Assembly: GCF_946893725.1 (NCBI RefSeq)
Contig: NZ_CAMPPE010000002.1
Location: 248,001 to 312,000 of the forward strand
Length of the DNA stretch: 64,000 nt
Reading direction: 5' to 3'
Source: Anaerococcus sp. Marseille-Q5996
GTDB lineage: Bacteria; Bacillota; Clostridia; Tissierellales; Peptoniphilaceae
Shown piece after piece: positions 27,483 through 36,168 of this stretch (its first letter is position 1; the number at the start of each line of letters is the position of its first letter). The notes beneath the pieces were generated by a model that worked only from the letters and a program-made list of their open reading frames with translations, ran no database searches and was not told where the DNA came from. The position numbers and the translations under genes were made by a program.

Positions 27483-29275
27483 TGCCAATTATAAAACTTG
27501 ACGATAGAACAATAGAACAAATTGCAGCAGGAGAAGTTATAGAATCTCCTGTTTCTGTCGTTAAGGAATTGGTAGAAAATTCAATTGATGCGGGTGCAAA
27601 AAATATTGTTGTTGAAATAAAAAAAGGAGGAAAATCATATATCAGAGTTACTGATGATGGTAGGGGAATAGCAAATGATCAGATGCGATTAGCATTTGAA
27701 AAGCATACCACATCTAAGATTAAAGATTTTTCAGACCTTTATGACATATATTCTTTAGGTTTTAGGGGTGAAGCTCTTGCAAGTATAGTAACAGTTAGTC
27801 AAATGCAGGCAATTTCTAAAACGGAAAATGATCCGGTTGGAAAAAAATTAGAATTTTTAAATACTAATATAGAAGAATCGTCCATAGCTACAAATAACGG
27901 CACTAGTATAGAAGTTATGAATTTGTTTAACAATGTGCCAGTTAGAAAGAAATTTTTAAAATCTGATTTAGCTGAGTCAAATGCTATATCTAAACTTATG
28001 TATTCTCTTGCGATAGGTTACAATAGTTTATCCCTAAAATATATAAAAGATGGTAGGGTAGAATTTAAAACAAATGCAAATGAGCCTTTGGATATTAGAA
28101 TATCTAATTTATTAGATGAAAATTTAAAAGAAAATTTAATCAAAATTAATAGTTCAGATAGTATCTATAAAATAGAAGGTTTTATCTCCTCATCAAATTA
28201 TTATAGGGGAAGCAGAAATCTTCAATACTTGTATGTTAATAATAGACTAATAGATAGCAGCCTGATTACAAAAGTAATTGAAAAAGAATACAAGTCATTG
28301 ATTCCCCAAGGTAGATTTCCTGCAATTTTCTTATTTTTAAGCACAAACCCAAAAAATCTTGATGTTAACGTACATCCGAACAAGAGGACTATAAAATTTA
28401 ATTATGAAGATGAATTAATCAAGCAAATAGAAGATACAGTTCATCAAGCTCTTAGAGAAAATATTAGCCCTAATTCTATAAATATAGCAGAAAAAAAAGA
28501 CAATTCTATACCTGATTTATCAAATTATCAGAATTTATTAGATTCTTACAGTGGATTTAATATTGTCAGAGAAGAAAAGGCATCCTATGAAGAAAAAAAT
28601 GATTTTTTTGATACTGATAAAAAAATAGATATTGAAAGAAATGAAAATACTAAATTTATTAGTAAGGATAATATAGATACCGAAAAAATAAAAGAAAGAT
28701 CATTTTTAGAAGGAAATACTTTCTTATACCTAACTAGTATGTTTGACAGATATTCATTATTTAAGGTAAATAATAATAAATTATATCTTATCGACCACAG
28801 ACGAGCTGACCAAGCTATTAAATTTCAAAAATACTTAAAGAATATCAAAGAATCACAAATAGTTTCACAAATCCTATTAGAACCATTAATTATAAACCTC
28901 AAAGTAGATGAGAGGTTTCAATATGAAAGCAAGAAGGATTTATTAGCTTCATTGGGTTTTGATATTGAAGACTTTGGAGAAAATCAAATTATTGTAAGGG
29001 CTGTTCCACAACTTTTTGAACATGCAGAGAATGACAGCTTAATTATGGATTTAATTGATATGGATATTAAAGAAAAAAATGAAGTTTTTTATAAAAAGTT
29101 ATATAAGCTAATAAAAGAAACTTCATTTAGAAAAGGTCATACAATAAATAAACAAACGGCTGAGCAACTTATTAATGACCTATTTATGCTAGATAATCCC
29201 TTTAAATCTTATGATGGTAAAACGGTCATCTTAGAACTAGAAGAAGACACACTGGAGAAATATTTTGACAGATAA
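27482..29275 (+). CDS. mutL: DNA mismatch repair protein MutL with degenerate endonuclease site
   Basis: 597-aa MutL. The N-terminal GHKL ATPase is intact: ENSIDAGA (near 32), DDGRGI (58-63), LGFRGEALASI (near 92), then NVPVRKKFL and VHPNKRTIKF. The C-terminal dimer domain is present, but the metal motif DQHAxxExxxxE of endonuclease-type MutL reads DHRRADQAIKFQ (438-449). The ACR-type motif reads SFRKGH (548-553) and the CPHGRP-type motif reads KSYDGK (575-580). There is no cysteine at all. Nicking activity is therefore probably lost. It overlaps miaA by 11 bases. Confidence 0.95.
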   Translation: MPIIKLDDRTIEQIAAGEVIESPVSVVKELVENSIDAGAKNIVVEIKKGGKSYIRVTDDGRGIANDQMRLAFEKHTTSKIKDFSDLYDIYSLGFRGEALASIVTVSQMQAISKTENDPVGKKLEFLNTNIEESSIATNNGTSIEVMNLFNNVPVRKKFLKSDLAESNAISKLMYSLAIGYNSLSLKYIKDGRVEFKTNANEPLDIRISNLLDENLKENLIKINSSDSIYKIEGFISSSNYYRGSRNLQYLYVNNRLIDSSLITKVIEKEYKSLIPQGRFPAIFLFLSTNPKNLDVNVHPNKRTIKFNYEDELIKQIEDTVHQALRENISPNSINIAEKKDNSIPDLSNYQNLLDSYSGFNIVREEKASYEEKNDFFDTDKKIDIERNENTKFISKDNIDTEKIKERSFLEGNTFLYLTSMFDRYSLFKVNNNKLYLIDHRRADQAIKFQKYLKNIKESQIVSQILLEPLIINLKVDERFQYESKKDLLASLGFDIEDFGENQIIVRAVPQLFEHAENDSLIMDLIDMDIKEKNEVFYKKLYKLIKETSFRKGHTINKQTAEQLINDLFMLDNPFKSYDGKTVILELEEDTLEKYFDR

Positions 29276-30212
29276 TGTAATAATTATAACAGGACCAACT
29301 GCAAGCGGTAAAAGTGATATAGCTATAAAAATAGCCAAAGCTTTTGATGGAGAAGTAATTTCTGCAGATAGCCAACAGGTTTATAGATACATGGATATAG
29401 GAACTAATAAAACAAAAGAATTTGATGGAATAAACCACCATATGCTTGATATTATAAATCCTGATCAAAATTTCAGTGTGGAAGATTTTTCAACCAGGGC
29501 AAAAGAATTAATTCGCAGTATAAATTCAAAAGGAAGGGTACCTATTATTGCAGGTGGTACAGGATTTTATGTTGATTCTCTTTTGTTTGAAATGAATTAT
29601 GGGCAGGTTTCTAAAAATCAAAGCCTACGAGATAATTTACAAGCAATATCAGATGAAAAGGGAAATGAGTATCTTTATAATAAATTAAAAAATATTGATC
29701 CAAAAACTGCTCAAAGATACCATCCAAACGAAATAAATAGGATAATCAGAGCCTTAGAAATATATGAAGCTACTGGCAAGGCACCCTCAGAAGTTCGCCT
29801 AGGAGAAAGAGAACTAAATAAAGATATTAATCCAATATTATTTTTTTTAAATTATAATGATAGAATTGGTATTTATGAAAAAATTAACAATCGAGTCATA
29901 AAAATGATTGATGAAGGTCTAATTGAAGAATTTATTGAAGTTGTGAAAAATTACAATTTAAATGAAGATTCTCAATCTATGGCTGCAATTGGATATAAGG
30001 AAATTTTTCCTTTTATTAAAGGGGAAATTGATATTGATGAACTTATAGATTCAATTCAAAAAAATACTAGGCACTATGCCAAAAGACAAACCACATGGAT
30101 GAAACGTTATTTGGAGTACGAATTTACCCATGAAATTATTATGGATAATATAGATAAAAACGATGCTGCTGATATTATTATCAGCATTATAAAGGAAACA
30201 TATGAATTTTAA
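29265..30212 (+). CDS. miaA: tRNA dimethylallyltransferase MiaA
   Basis: Adds a dimethylallyl group to A37 of tRNAs reading UNN codons. The P-loop GPTASGKS is at residues 9-16, then ISADSQQVYRYMDIGTNK, GGTGFYVDSLL near 98, and the C-terminal RHYAKRQTTWMKRY. 315 aa is typical. It is third in mutS-mutL-miaA, a common order, and overlaps the next gene by 11 bases. Confidence 0.97.
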   Translation: MTDNVIIITGPTASGKSDIAIKIAKAFDGEVISADSQQVYRYMDIGTNKTKEFDGINHHMLDIINPDQNFSVEDFSTRAKELIRSINSKGRVPIIAGGTGFYVDSLLFEMNYGQVSKNQSLRDNLQAISDEKGNEYLYNKLKNIDPKTAQRYHPNEINRIIRALEIYEATGKAPSEVRLGERELNKDINPILFFLNYNDRIGIYEKINNRVIKMIDEGLIEEFIEVVKNYNLNEDSQSMAAIGYKEIFPFIKGEIDIDELIDSIQKNTRHYAKRQTTWMKRYLEYEFTHEIIMDNIDKNDAADIIISIIKETYEF

Positions 30213-31479
30213 TGAAATATATGAACACTACAATCTAAATCCAGCATTCGATGAATTAATTAAAGATGCTGAACAAAGCTTACGTGATGATTTTAACAAA
30301 TTGGAAGAAATATCTGAATTTAACCAATTAAAAGTCCTAAAAGCTTTTAATAAACATAATTTAAATACCCAAGATTTTATTTCTGCTACAGGATACGGAT
30401 ATGCCGATACTGGACGTCAGAAAGTCGAAGAGATTTTTGCAGATATATTTAAATCAGAAGATGCCTTAGTAAGACCTAGCATAGTTGCTGGAACTCACGC
30501 ACTATCATTGGTATTATTTGCCCTTTTAAATCACGGTGATAAAATGGTGGCTATTACTGATGATCCCTATGACACAATGCAACAAGTTATAGGTATTGCA
30601 GGTGATAAAAAAGGAAATTTAATATCTAAGGGAATTTCATACGATAAGTTAACTTTAGATGAAAATAATTTAATAGATTATAAAAATATTTCAAAAGTCA
30701 TTGATAAAGATACAAAACTAGCTCTAATACAAAGATCAACTGGCTATACTCAAAGACGTGCATTTACCATTGTAGAAATCGAGAAAGCTGTAAAAGAAAT
30801 AAAAAAAGTAAATCCTGATACAATAGTATTTGTAGATAATTGCTACGGAGAATTTACAGAAGATAAAGAACCAATTGAAGTAGGTGCTGATATTGTAGCA
30901 GGATCCTTAATAAAAAATTTAGGCGGTGGAATTGCTATAACAGGTGGCTATATATGTGGAAAGTCTGAGCTAATAGAGTATTGCTCCAACACTTTAACTG
31001 CACCTGGTATAGGAAAAGATGAAGGTTTAAGTTTTGGTACTACAAGAAATGTCTTGCAAGGACTATATTTTGCTCCACATATAGTAAAGGAAGCTATAAA
31101 AGTAGGCTTATTGTTTGGAAAAGTTTTTGAAGATTATGGTTATAATGTAATACCAAAAGTTGATGATCCAAGAAGTGATATAGTTCAATCCATTATATTT
31201 AAAGATTCAGAAAAAGTAATTACTTTCTGTAAATCAATCCAAGAAGCAGCGACTGTGGATTCAAATTTAGTTCCGGAACCATTTCCAATGCCTGGATATG
31301 AAGATCCGGTCATTATGGCTGCAGGTGGATTTGTCGAAGGATCGACTTCAGAACTATCTGCTGATGGACCACTTAGAGAACCGTATGTGGCATATTTGCA
31401 AGGTGGTTTAAATTATTACCATGGAAAGCACGCTCTAAAATGCGTTTTAAGCAATTTTAAAAAACTAGGATACATATAG
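30202..31479 (+). CDS. PLP-dependent enzyme of the YnbB / methionine gamma-lyase (aluminium-resistance-like) family
   Basis: 425-aa fold-type I PLP enzyme. TGYGYADTGRQKVEEIFADIF near residue 62, RPSIVAGTHALSLVLFALL near 93, VDNCYGEF near 213, and the likely Schiff-base lysine in AGSLIKNLGGGIAITGGYI near 238 match the YnbB family, which is often found after hfq/miaA in Firmicutes. Its true substrate is not established; cysteine/methionine lyase activity is inferred from the superfamily. Its last codons form one arm of the bidirectional terminator. Confidence 0.88.
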   Translation: MNFNEIYEHYNLNPAFDELIKDAEQSLRDDFNKLEEISEFNQLKVLKAFNKHNLNTQDFISATGYGYADTGRQKVEEIFADIFKSEDALVRPSIVAGTHALSLVLFALLNHGDKMVAITDDPYDTMQQVIGIAGDKKGNLISKGISYDKLTLDENNLIDYKNISKVIDKDTKLALIQRSTGYTQRRAFTIVEIEKAVKEIKKVNPDTIVFVDNCYGEFTEDKEPIEVGADIVAGSLIKNLGGGIAITGGYICGKSELIEYCSNTLTAPGIGKDEGLSFGTTRNVLQGLYFAPHIVKEAIKVGLLFGKVFEDYGYNVIPKVDDPRSDIVQSIIFKDSEKVITFCKSIQEAATVDSNLVPEPFPMPGYEDPVIMAAGGFVEGSTSELSADGPLREPYVAYLQGGLNYYHGKHALKCVLSNFKKLGYI

Positions 31480-31494
31480 GTACCCTAGTTTTTA
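31461..31494. terminator. Bidirectional terminator at the strand-switch point
   Basis: Stem AAAACTAGG (31461-31469) / CCTAGTTTT (31484-31492), with a small inner TAC/GTA helix, and T-rich tails on both strands. It includes the stop codon of the rightward PLP enzyme gene and touches the stop of the leftward recombinase gene, so both convergent transcripts end here. Confidence 0.82.
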
Positions 31495-32478
31495 TATATC
31501 TAAATTTGAAAGAGGGTTTTTATTTACTGCATTTTTTAAATCCTCGTCTTCAAGGTGAGTGTAGATTTGAGTAGTAGAAATACTAGTGTGACCTAGTATA
31601 TCTTTTAAAGCTCTAATATCTACGTTACCATATTTATACATAAGGGTTGCTGCAGTATGGCGTAGCTTATGAGTTGAATAAACTGAAGTATCAAATCCTG
31701 CTTTTTTTAAATATTTTTCTATTGTAGATTGCACAGCTCTATTAGAAATTCGTTGCTTACGAGTGGATATAAATAAGGCATCTATATATAATTCATTTAA
31801 ATATTCTTTCCTAACCCTTAAATAGTGGTGAATTAACTTAAGTGCGTTTTCTGTAAGATAGATAGTGCGTTCTTTATTTCCTTTACCAACAATTTTAAAA
31901 TGATCATTTTCTATATCTGAAACGTTGATGCTAACTAGCTCTGATAGACGCATTCCAGTTGTAAGAAAAGTAAAAACTATCGCCAGATCACGAGCTCTTA
32001 AAAAGTCGTTTTTCTCCGTGTTTATAACATTTAATAAACGTTCTGTTTCTTCTAAGGTAAGGTAGACTGGTTGTCTTTTGCTTATTTTTGGGTTTTTAAG
32101 TTTAACTGTTACATTTTTATCAATTACTTCAATTTCTTGATATAGATAATTATAAAATGAGCGAAGAGCAGAAATCTTTCTAGACCTAGTAGTAGGATTA
32201 TCATCTTTTTCGTTATCTAAATATGAAAGATATGAGTAAAAATCAGTTATATTTAAAGATCCTAGAAAATCTGCATTAATTACTTTATTTGTATCTAAAG
32301 GGCTAAAATCATTTTTAAAAGATTGCTTGTCGCCATAATATAATTTTCTAATGATTTGATATTCAAAAAATACTTCTAGGTCATAGGAATATTCTTTGAT
32401 AGTGGTTGGAGAAAGACCACGAATTGATTTTAAATAATTTAAGTAATCGGTTAGTATAATAGGTTTTGTGCTTGTCAT
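31492..32478 (-). CDS. Tyrosine recombinase, Xer type
   Basis: 328-aa site-specific recombinase. The N-terminal SAM-like core-binding domain covers ~10-115. The catalytic domain has Arg177 (TTGMRLSEL), lysine near 199-202 (GKGNKER), His270 and Arg273 (HKLRHT), His297 (LGHTS) and Tyr306 (QIYTH): the full R-K-H-R-H-Y set. It is of the XerC/D type that resolves chromosome dimers, not a phage integrase by context. An AAGGA ribosome site precedes the ATG. It is the first leftward gene after the strand switch, and a perfect inverted repeat lies 74 bases upstream. Confidence 0.93.
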   Translation of the reverse strand: MTSTKPIILTDYLNYLKSIRGLSPTTIKEYSYDLEVFFEYQIIRKLYYGDKQSFKNDFSPLDTNKVINADFLGSLNITDFYSYLSYLDNEKDDNPTTRSRKISALRSFYNYLYQEIEVIDKNVTVKLKNPKISKRQPVYLTLEETERLLNVINTEKNDFLRARDLAIVFTFLTTGMRLSELVSINVSDIENDHFKIVGKGNKERTIYLTENALKLIHHYLRVRKEYLNELYIDALFISTRKQRISNRAVQSTIEKYLKKAGFDTSVYSTHKLRHTAATLMYKYGNVDIRALKDILGHTSISTTQIYTHLEDEDLKNAVNKNPLSNLDI

Positions 32479-32551
32479 CTGAAAAAATCCTTATTGTTTT
32501 GTAAATTCTAACTTCATATATAATAATCTTACCTCTATTTAAATCATTTAC

Positions 32552-32587
32552 AATTATTGCACAAAATTATTATTTTGTGCAATAATT
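32552..32587. repeat. Perfect 16-bp inverted repeat upstream of the Xer gene (candidate operator or dif-like site)
   Basis: Left arm AATTATTGCACAAAAT (32552-32567), loop TATT, right arm ATTTTGTGCAATAATT (32572-32587); all 16 pairs match. No T-run follows on either strand, so it is not a normal terminator. It lies in the 294-base gap between the recombinase and rny. The rest of that gap holds the rny terminator, a minus-strand TATAAT at 32710-32705 and no gene I can support. Confidence 0.85.
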
Positions 32588-32713
32588 TATAAGTGTGATT
32601 CTCTCCTCTCATATAAACCGATAATCAAACTAAAAAATTTTAATCTTAAGATGTACATTTTCGTATGCCGCTTTAAAATAAAATCTCACTCTTCTATATT
32701 AACTATTATACAA

Positions 32714-32741
32714 ATTAAAAAACTGCCAATTAAGGCAGTTT
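32714..32741 (-). terminator. Intrinsic terminator of rny
   Basis: On the minus strand AAACTGCC (32741-32734) pairs with GGCAGTTT (32727-32720), loop TTAATT, followed by a T-run, 31 bases beyond the rny stop. Confidence 0.9.
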
Positions 32742-32772
32742 AGTTTAAAGTTTCATTAGTATTTCTAATAAA

Positions 32773-34314
32773 TTATCTTGCATATTCTATCGCATTTGAT
32801 TCTCTTAAGACGTTTACTTTAATTTCACCAGGATATTCTAATTCTTCTTCGATACGTTTTGCAATCTCTCTAGCAATTACAATCATTTCGTCATCTGTTA
32901 TCCTATCTGGTTTAACCATAATTCTTAGTTCTCTACCAGCTTGTAGGGCAAATGATTTTTCTATACCTTCATAAGAATTTGCTATCGCTTCTAAGTTTTC
33001 TAAACGTTTAATATAATTTTCTAAACTTTCACGACGCGCACCTGGTCTTGCTGCTGATATAGCATCAGCTGTTTGTACCAGAATCGATTCTACACAATTT
33101 GGTTCAACTTCTCCGTGGTGTGATTGAATGGCGTTTATAACATATTTATTTTCGCCATATCTAGTTGCGTATTCTATACCCAACTCTACGTGTGTACCTT
33201 CCATCTCTTGGTCAATAGCTTTGCCAATATCATGTAAAAGCCCACTACGACGAGCTGTTTGAGGATCTGCGCCTATTTCTTCGGCAAGCATACCTGCAAG
33301 TTGTGCAACTTCTACGGAGTGTTTCATAATATTTTGACCATAACTTGTTCTAAACTTCATTTTACCTACAAGTCTTACAAGTTGTGGGTGGAGATTACGA
33401 ACTCCTGCTGCCTCAACAGCTTGTTCACCATCCTCAATTATTCTTTGTTCCACTTCATCTTCAGCTTTTTGCAAAGTTTCTTCAATTCTAGAAGGGTTTA
33501 TACGTCCATCTTGAATAAGTCTTTCTAAGGCAACTTTTGCAATTTCCCTACGAACTGGTTCAAAAGATGAAATTACTACCGCTTCTGGTGTATCATCTAT
33601 TATTAAGTCAACACCTGATAGTTGTTCAAAGGCTCTGATATTTCTTCCTTCTCGACCTATTATACGACCTTTCATTTCATCATTTGGTAAAGTTACTACT
33701 GAAACAGTATTTTCAGCTACTTGATCTGCAGCATACCTTTGAATTGTAGTAGCAAGAATTTCTGTAGCCATTTTTTTGCTTTCAGCTTTAATTTTTTCTT
33801 CAGCTTCTTTGATTAATTTTGCTGTTTCGTGGATTGTATCTTTTTTAACGTCATTAAGAATTATTTCTTTAGCTTCACTATTTGTTAGGCCTGCAATATT
33901 TTGCAATTTCAACTGTTGTTCTTCAATCAGTTTATCAATGCTGTCTTCTTTTTGTTTTAACCTCTTCTGATCACTAGAGATTTGATCAGCCTTTTTGTCA
34001 ATCAATAAAGCTCTATTGTCAAGACTTTCTTCTTTTTTAAATAAGCGAGCCTCTTTTTTATCGAGTTCATCGCTTCTTTTGCTAAACTTCTTATCATTTT
34101 CTAATTTTAGTTTAGATATTTCATCTTTTGCTTCAACAAGAGTTTCACGACGAAGTGTTTCTGCTTGTCTATTAGCATCTTCGATGATTTGACGACTGAG
34201 TTCATCAGCAGCGCCAATCTTCTTTTCACTAGATTTCTTTTGATAAAGGAAGCCTAAAATAAAAGCTAACAATACGAAGGCGACAGTAATGATTATAACA
34301 ATTGGATTATCCAT
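32773..34314 (-). CDS. rny: Ribonuclease Y
   Basis: Membrane-anchored endoribonuclease that starts mRNA decay. An N-terminal helix (residues ~4-24, VIIITVAFVLLAFILGFLY) is followed by a long coiled coil (~35-190), a KH domain (VVTLPNDEMKGRIIGREGRNIRAFEQLSGVDLIID, ~203-240) and the HD domain (LLHDIGKAIDQEMEGTHVELG near 350). 513 aa is typical. A perfect TAGGAGGTGA ribosome site is at 34330-34321. Single-gene unit with its own promoter and terminator. Confidence 0.97.
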   Translation of the reverse strand: MDNPIVIIITVAFVLLAFILGFLYQKKSSEKKIGAADELSRQIIEDANRQAETLRRETLVEAKDEISKLKLENDKKFSKRSDELDKKEARLFKKEESLDNRALLIDKKADQISSDQKRLKQKEDSIDKLIEEQQLKLQNIAGLTNSEAKEIILNDVKKDTIHETAKLIKEAEEKIKAESKKMATEILATTIQRYAADQVAENTVSVVTLPNDEMKGRIIGREGRNIRAFEQLSGVDLIIDDTPEAVVISSFEPVRREIAKVALERLIQDGRINPSRIEETLQKAEDEVEQRIIEDGEQAVEAAGVRNLHPQLVRLVGKMKFRTSYGQNIMKHSVEVAQLAGMLAEEIGADPQTARRSGLLHDIGKAIDQEMEGTHVELGIEYATRYGENKYVINAIQSHHGEVEPNCVESILVQTADAISAARPGARRESLENYIKRLENLEAIANSYEGIEKSFALQAGRELRIMVKPDRITDDEMIVIAREIAKRIEEELEYPGEIKVNVLRESNAIEYAR

Positions 34315-34360
34315 TTATTATCACCTCCTATTAAATTCTTGGAAAATACATTCCTTTATA

Positions 34361-34369
34361 ATTATACCA
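34361..34369 (-). promoter_or_regulatory. Extended -10 promoter of rny
   Basis: On the minus strand TGG-TATAAT occupies 34369-34361; the -35 is weak. The start codon is 46 bases further on, behind the perfect ribosome site. Confidence 0.65.
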
Positions 34370-34398
34370 TAAATTGATAATTATACGAACAATAAATA

Positions 34399-34428
34399 GA
34401 AAAAGTCTTTAGAATTATTCTAAAGACT
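34399..34428 (-). terminator. Intrinsic terminator of the ABC exporter operon
   Basis: On the minus strand AGTCTTTAGAA (34428-34418) pairs with TTCTAAAGACT (34414-34404), 11 bp with a 3-base loop, then T5. The 5' arm contains the stop codon of the second ABC gene. Confidence 0.9.
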
Positions 34429-36168
34429 CTGATTTTCTTTTATTTGCTTATCATACATTTGTTTATAATAGCCATTCGAATCCATCAACGCATCATGATT
34501 ACCTGATTCAACTATATTTCCATATGATAAAACAATTATTTTATCAACATCCTTAATAGTTGACAACCTGTGAGCTATTATAAAAGTTGTTCTATTTTCT
34601 TTTAATTTGTTGATTCCTTCTTGAATAATAGTTTCAGTTTCTGTATCTATATTACTTGTTGCTTCATCTAATATTAGTATTTTAGGATTTCTAATATAAG
34701 CTCGAGCAAAGCTAATAAGTTGTTTTTCGCCCTGTGATAGATTAGATCCATTTTCTAAGACTTCGCTATGAATACCCTTATCAATTAGCCTTTGTCCGCC
34801 AACCGCTCTTAAGGATTCTTTTATTTTTTCATCACTAAAATCTAAACCTAGACTAATATTTTGTGCAATATCTGCCTTAAATAGAAAAGCATCTTGCAAA
34901 ATTACAGACATATCTTTTCTTAGTTCTTCTCTATTCACTTTAGAAATGTCTTTACCACCGATTGTTATTTTACCACTGTCTGCTTTATAAAAGTTAAGCA
35001 ATAAGTTTATAAGAGTAGATTTTCCAGATCCCGTTTGTCCTACAAAGGCAATCGATTCACCTTTATCAACTTGAAAGCTTATTCCTTTTATAACTTCTTC
35101 TCCTTCTGTGTAAGAAAATCTAACGTTATCAAAAATTATTTCCTTATCAATATTATCAATATTTTCTGTTAATTCTTCCTGAGATTCTAATTTTAATAAT
35201 TCAAAAATATGATTTGCAGAAGCCATAGATTCTTGTACTTCACCAAATCTCATAATAGAAAATCTTATCTCATCAAAAAGTCTGGTCGTATAATCAAATA
35301 TAACATAAAGACTTCCAATGCTAACCTCATACCAATCAGTAAGTTGTCCTAGACCAAAATAAATTAAAACTATTAAAGATGCAATATAAGAAACTATATC
35401 CATCGCTCTAAATCCTGAGTAGGATCTAACTTTTGCTAGCTTTTGTGCTTCTGAAAATATATGATTATTAGTTTTATTAAATTTATCCTTAATATAATCT
35501 TCTTTGTTATAGACTTGTATAATTTCCATGTTCTGGATATACTCATTAATTTGAGCGTTTATTTCAGAAGTGCTTTTTCTAATTTCACCAGTATATCTTC
35601 TAGTGTAGGCAGTATATGATTTCGTAATAATGTATACTAATGGAGCTAATATAAGTAGCATTAATCCAGCAACAGGATTAGTAACAAATATTACAATAAT
35701 TAATCCTAATATTAGTATAGAAGCTGTTATAATATCAGAAAAAATTAGTATGAACATATTTTTAACTTTATTAGTATCATTCGTTATCCTAGATGATATT
35801 TTACCTGCAGGTATATTATCAAAATAGGATATGGGAAATGAGTTAACCTTTTTATAAACATCATTTTGGATATCAAAAGCTACATTATTTGCAGCAACTT
35901 CAAAGGAAACATAAGTTTTATTTAAAAAGTATCCTGCAAGAGCATTTATTATAAAGTAAAGAAATAGTAAAGCCATAACTAGAAGTAAAGAATCCCTAGA
36001 CATACCTTCTTCGATAACATTATTAATTAAATATCCGATTAACAAGGGAGATATTATTTCAAGAATTGTTCTAGAAAAAGAAAATAAAAATCCTTTAATA
36101 AAAGCAGGTTTTTGTTTATTTGCGTATGATTTTAATAAATTTAATGCAAAATTATCTTTTTTAATCAT
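34420..36168 (-). CDS. ABC exporter half-transporter, catalytically competent Walker B subunit
   Basis: 582-aa type IV half-transporter: six membrane helices (~20-320) then an ATPase domain. Walker A is GQTGSGKST (near 376). The signature is NLSQGEKQLISFARA, a non-standard LSQGE. Walker B is ILILDEATSNID with the catalytic Glu, and the H-loop is IAHRLSTI. With the partner just upstream it forms a heterodimer of the LmrCD/BmrCD/TM287-288 kind. These pump drugs or lipids outward; the substrate here is unknown. It overlaps its partner by 8 bases. Confidence 0.93.
   Translation of the reverse strand: MIKKDNFALNLLKSYANKQKPAFIKGFLFSFSRTILEIISPLLIGYLINNVIEEGMSRDSLLLVMALLFLYFIINALAGYFLNKTYVSFEVAANNVAFDIQNDVYKKVNSFPISYFDNIPAGKISSRITNDTNKVKNMFILIFSDIITASILILGLIIVIFVTNPVAGLMLLILAPLVYIITKSYTAYTRRYTGEIRKSTSEINAQINEYIQNMEIIQVYNKEDYIKDKFNKTNNHIFSEAQKLAKVRSYSGFRAMDIVSYIASLIVLIYFGLGQLTDWYEVSIGSLYVIFDYTTRLFDEIRFSIMRFGEVQESMASANHIFELLKLESQEELTENIDNIDKEIIFDNVRFSYTEGEEVIKGISFQVDKGESIAFVGQTGSGKSTLINLLLNFYKADSGKITIGGKDISKVNREELRKDMSVILQDAFLFKADIAQNISLGLDFSDEKIKESLRAVGGQRLIDKGIHSEVLENGSNLSQGEKQLISFARAYIRNPKILILDEATSNIDTETETIIQEGINKLKENRTTFIIAHRLSTIKDVDKIIVLSYGNIVESGNHDALMDSNGYYKQMYDKQIKENQSL

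Noticed and set aside
28793-29229. MutL motif loss caused by a local frameshift
   Set aside because: The frame is open throughout, and C-terminal residues on both sides of each motif still look MutL-like, so substitution rather than frameshift explains it.
32511-32538. ACTTCATATAT at 32511 as the XerC arm of a standard dif
   Set aside because: Only the left half resembles Firmicutes dif; the better conserved XerD half does not match.
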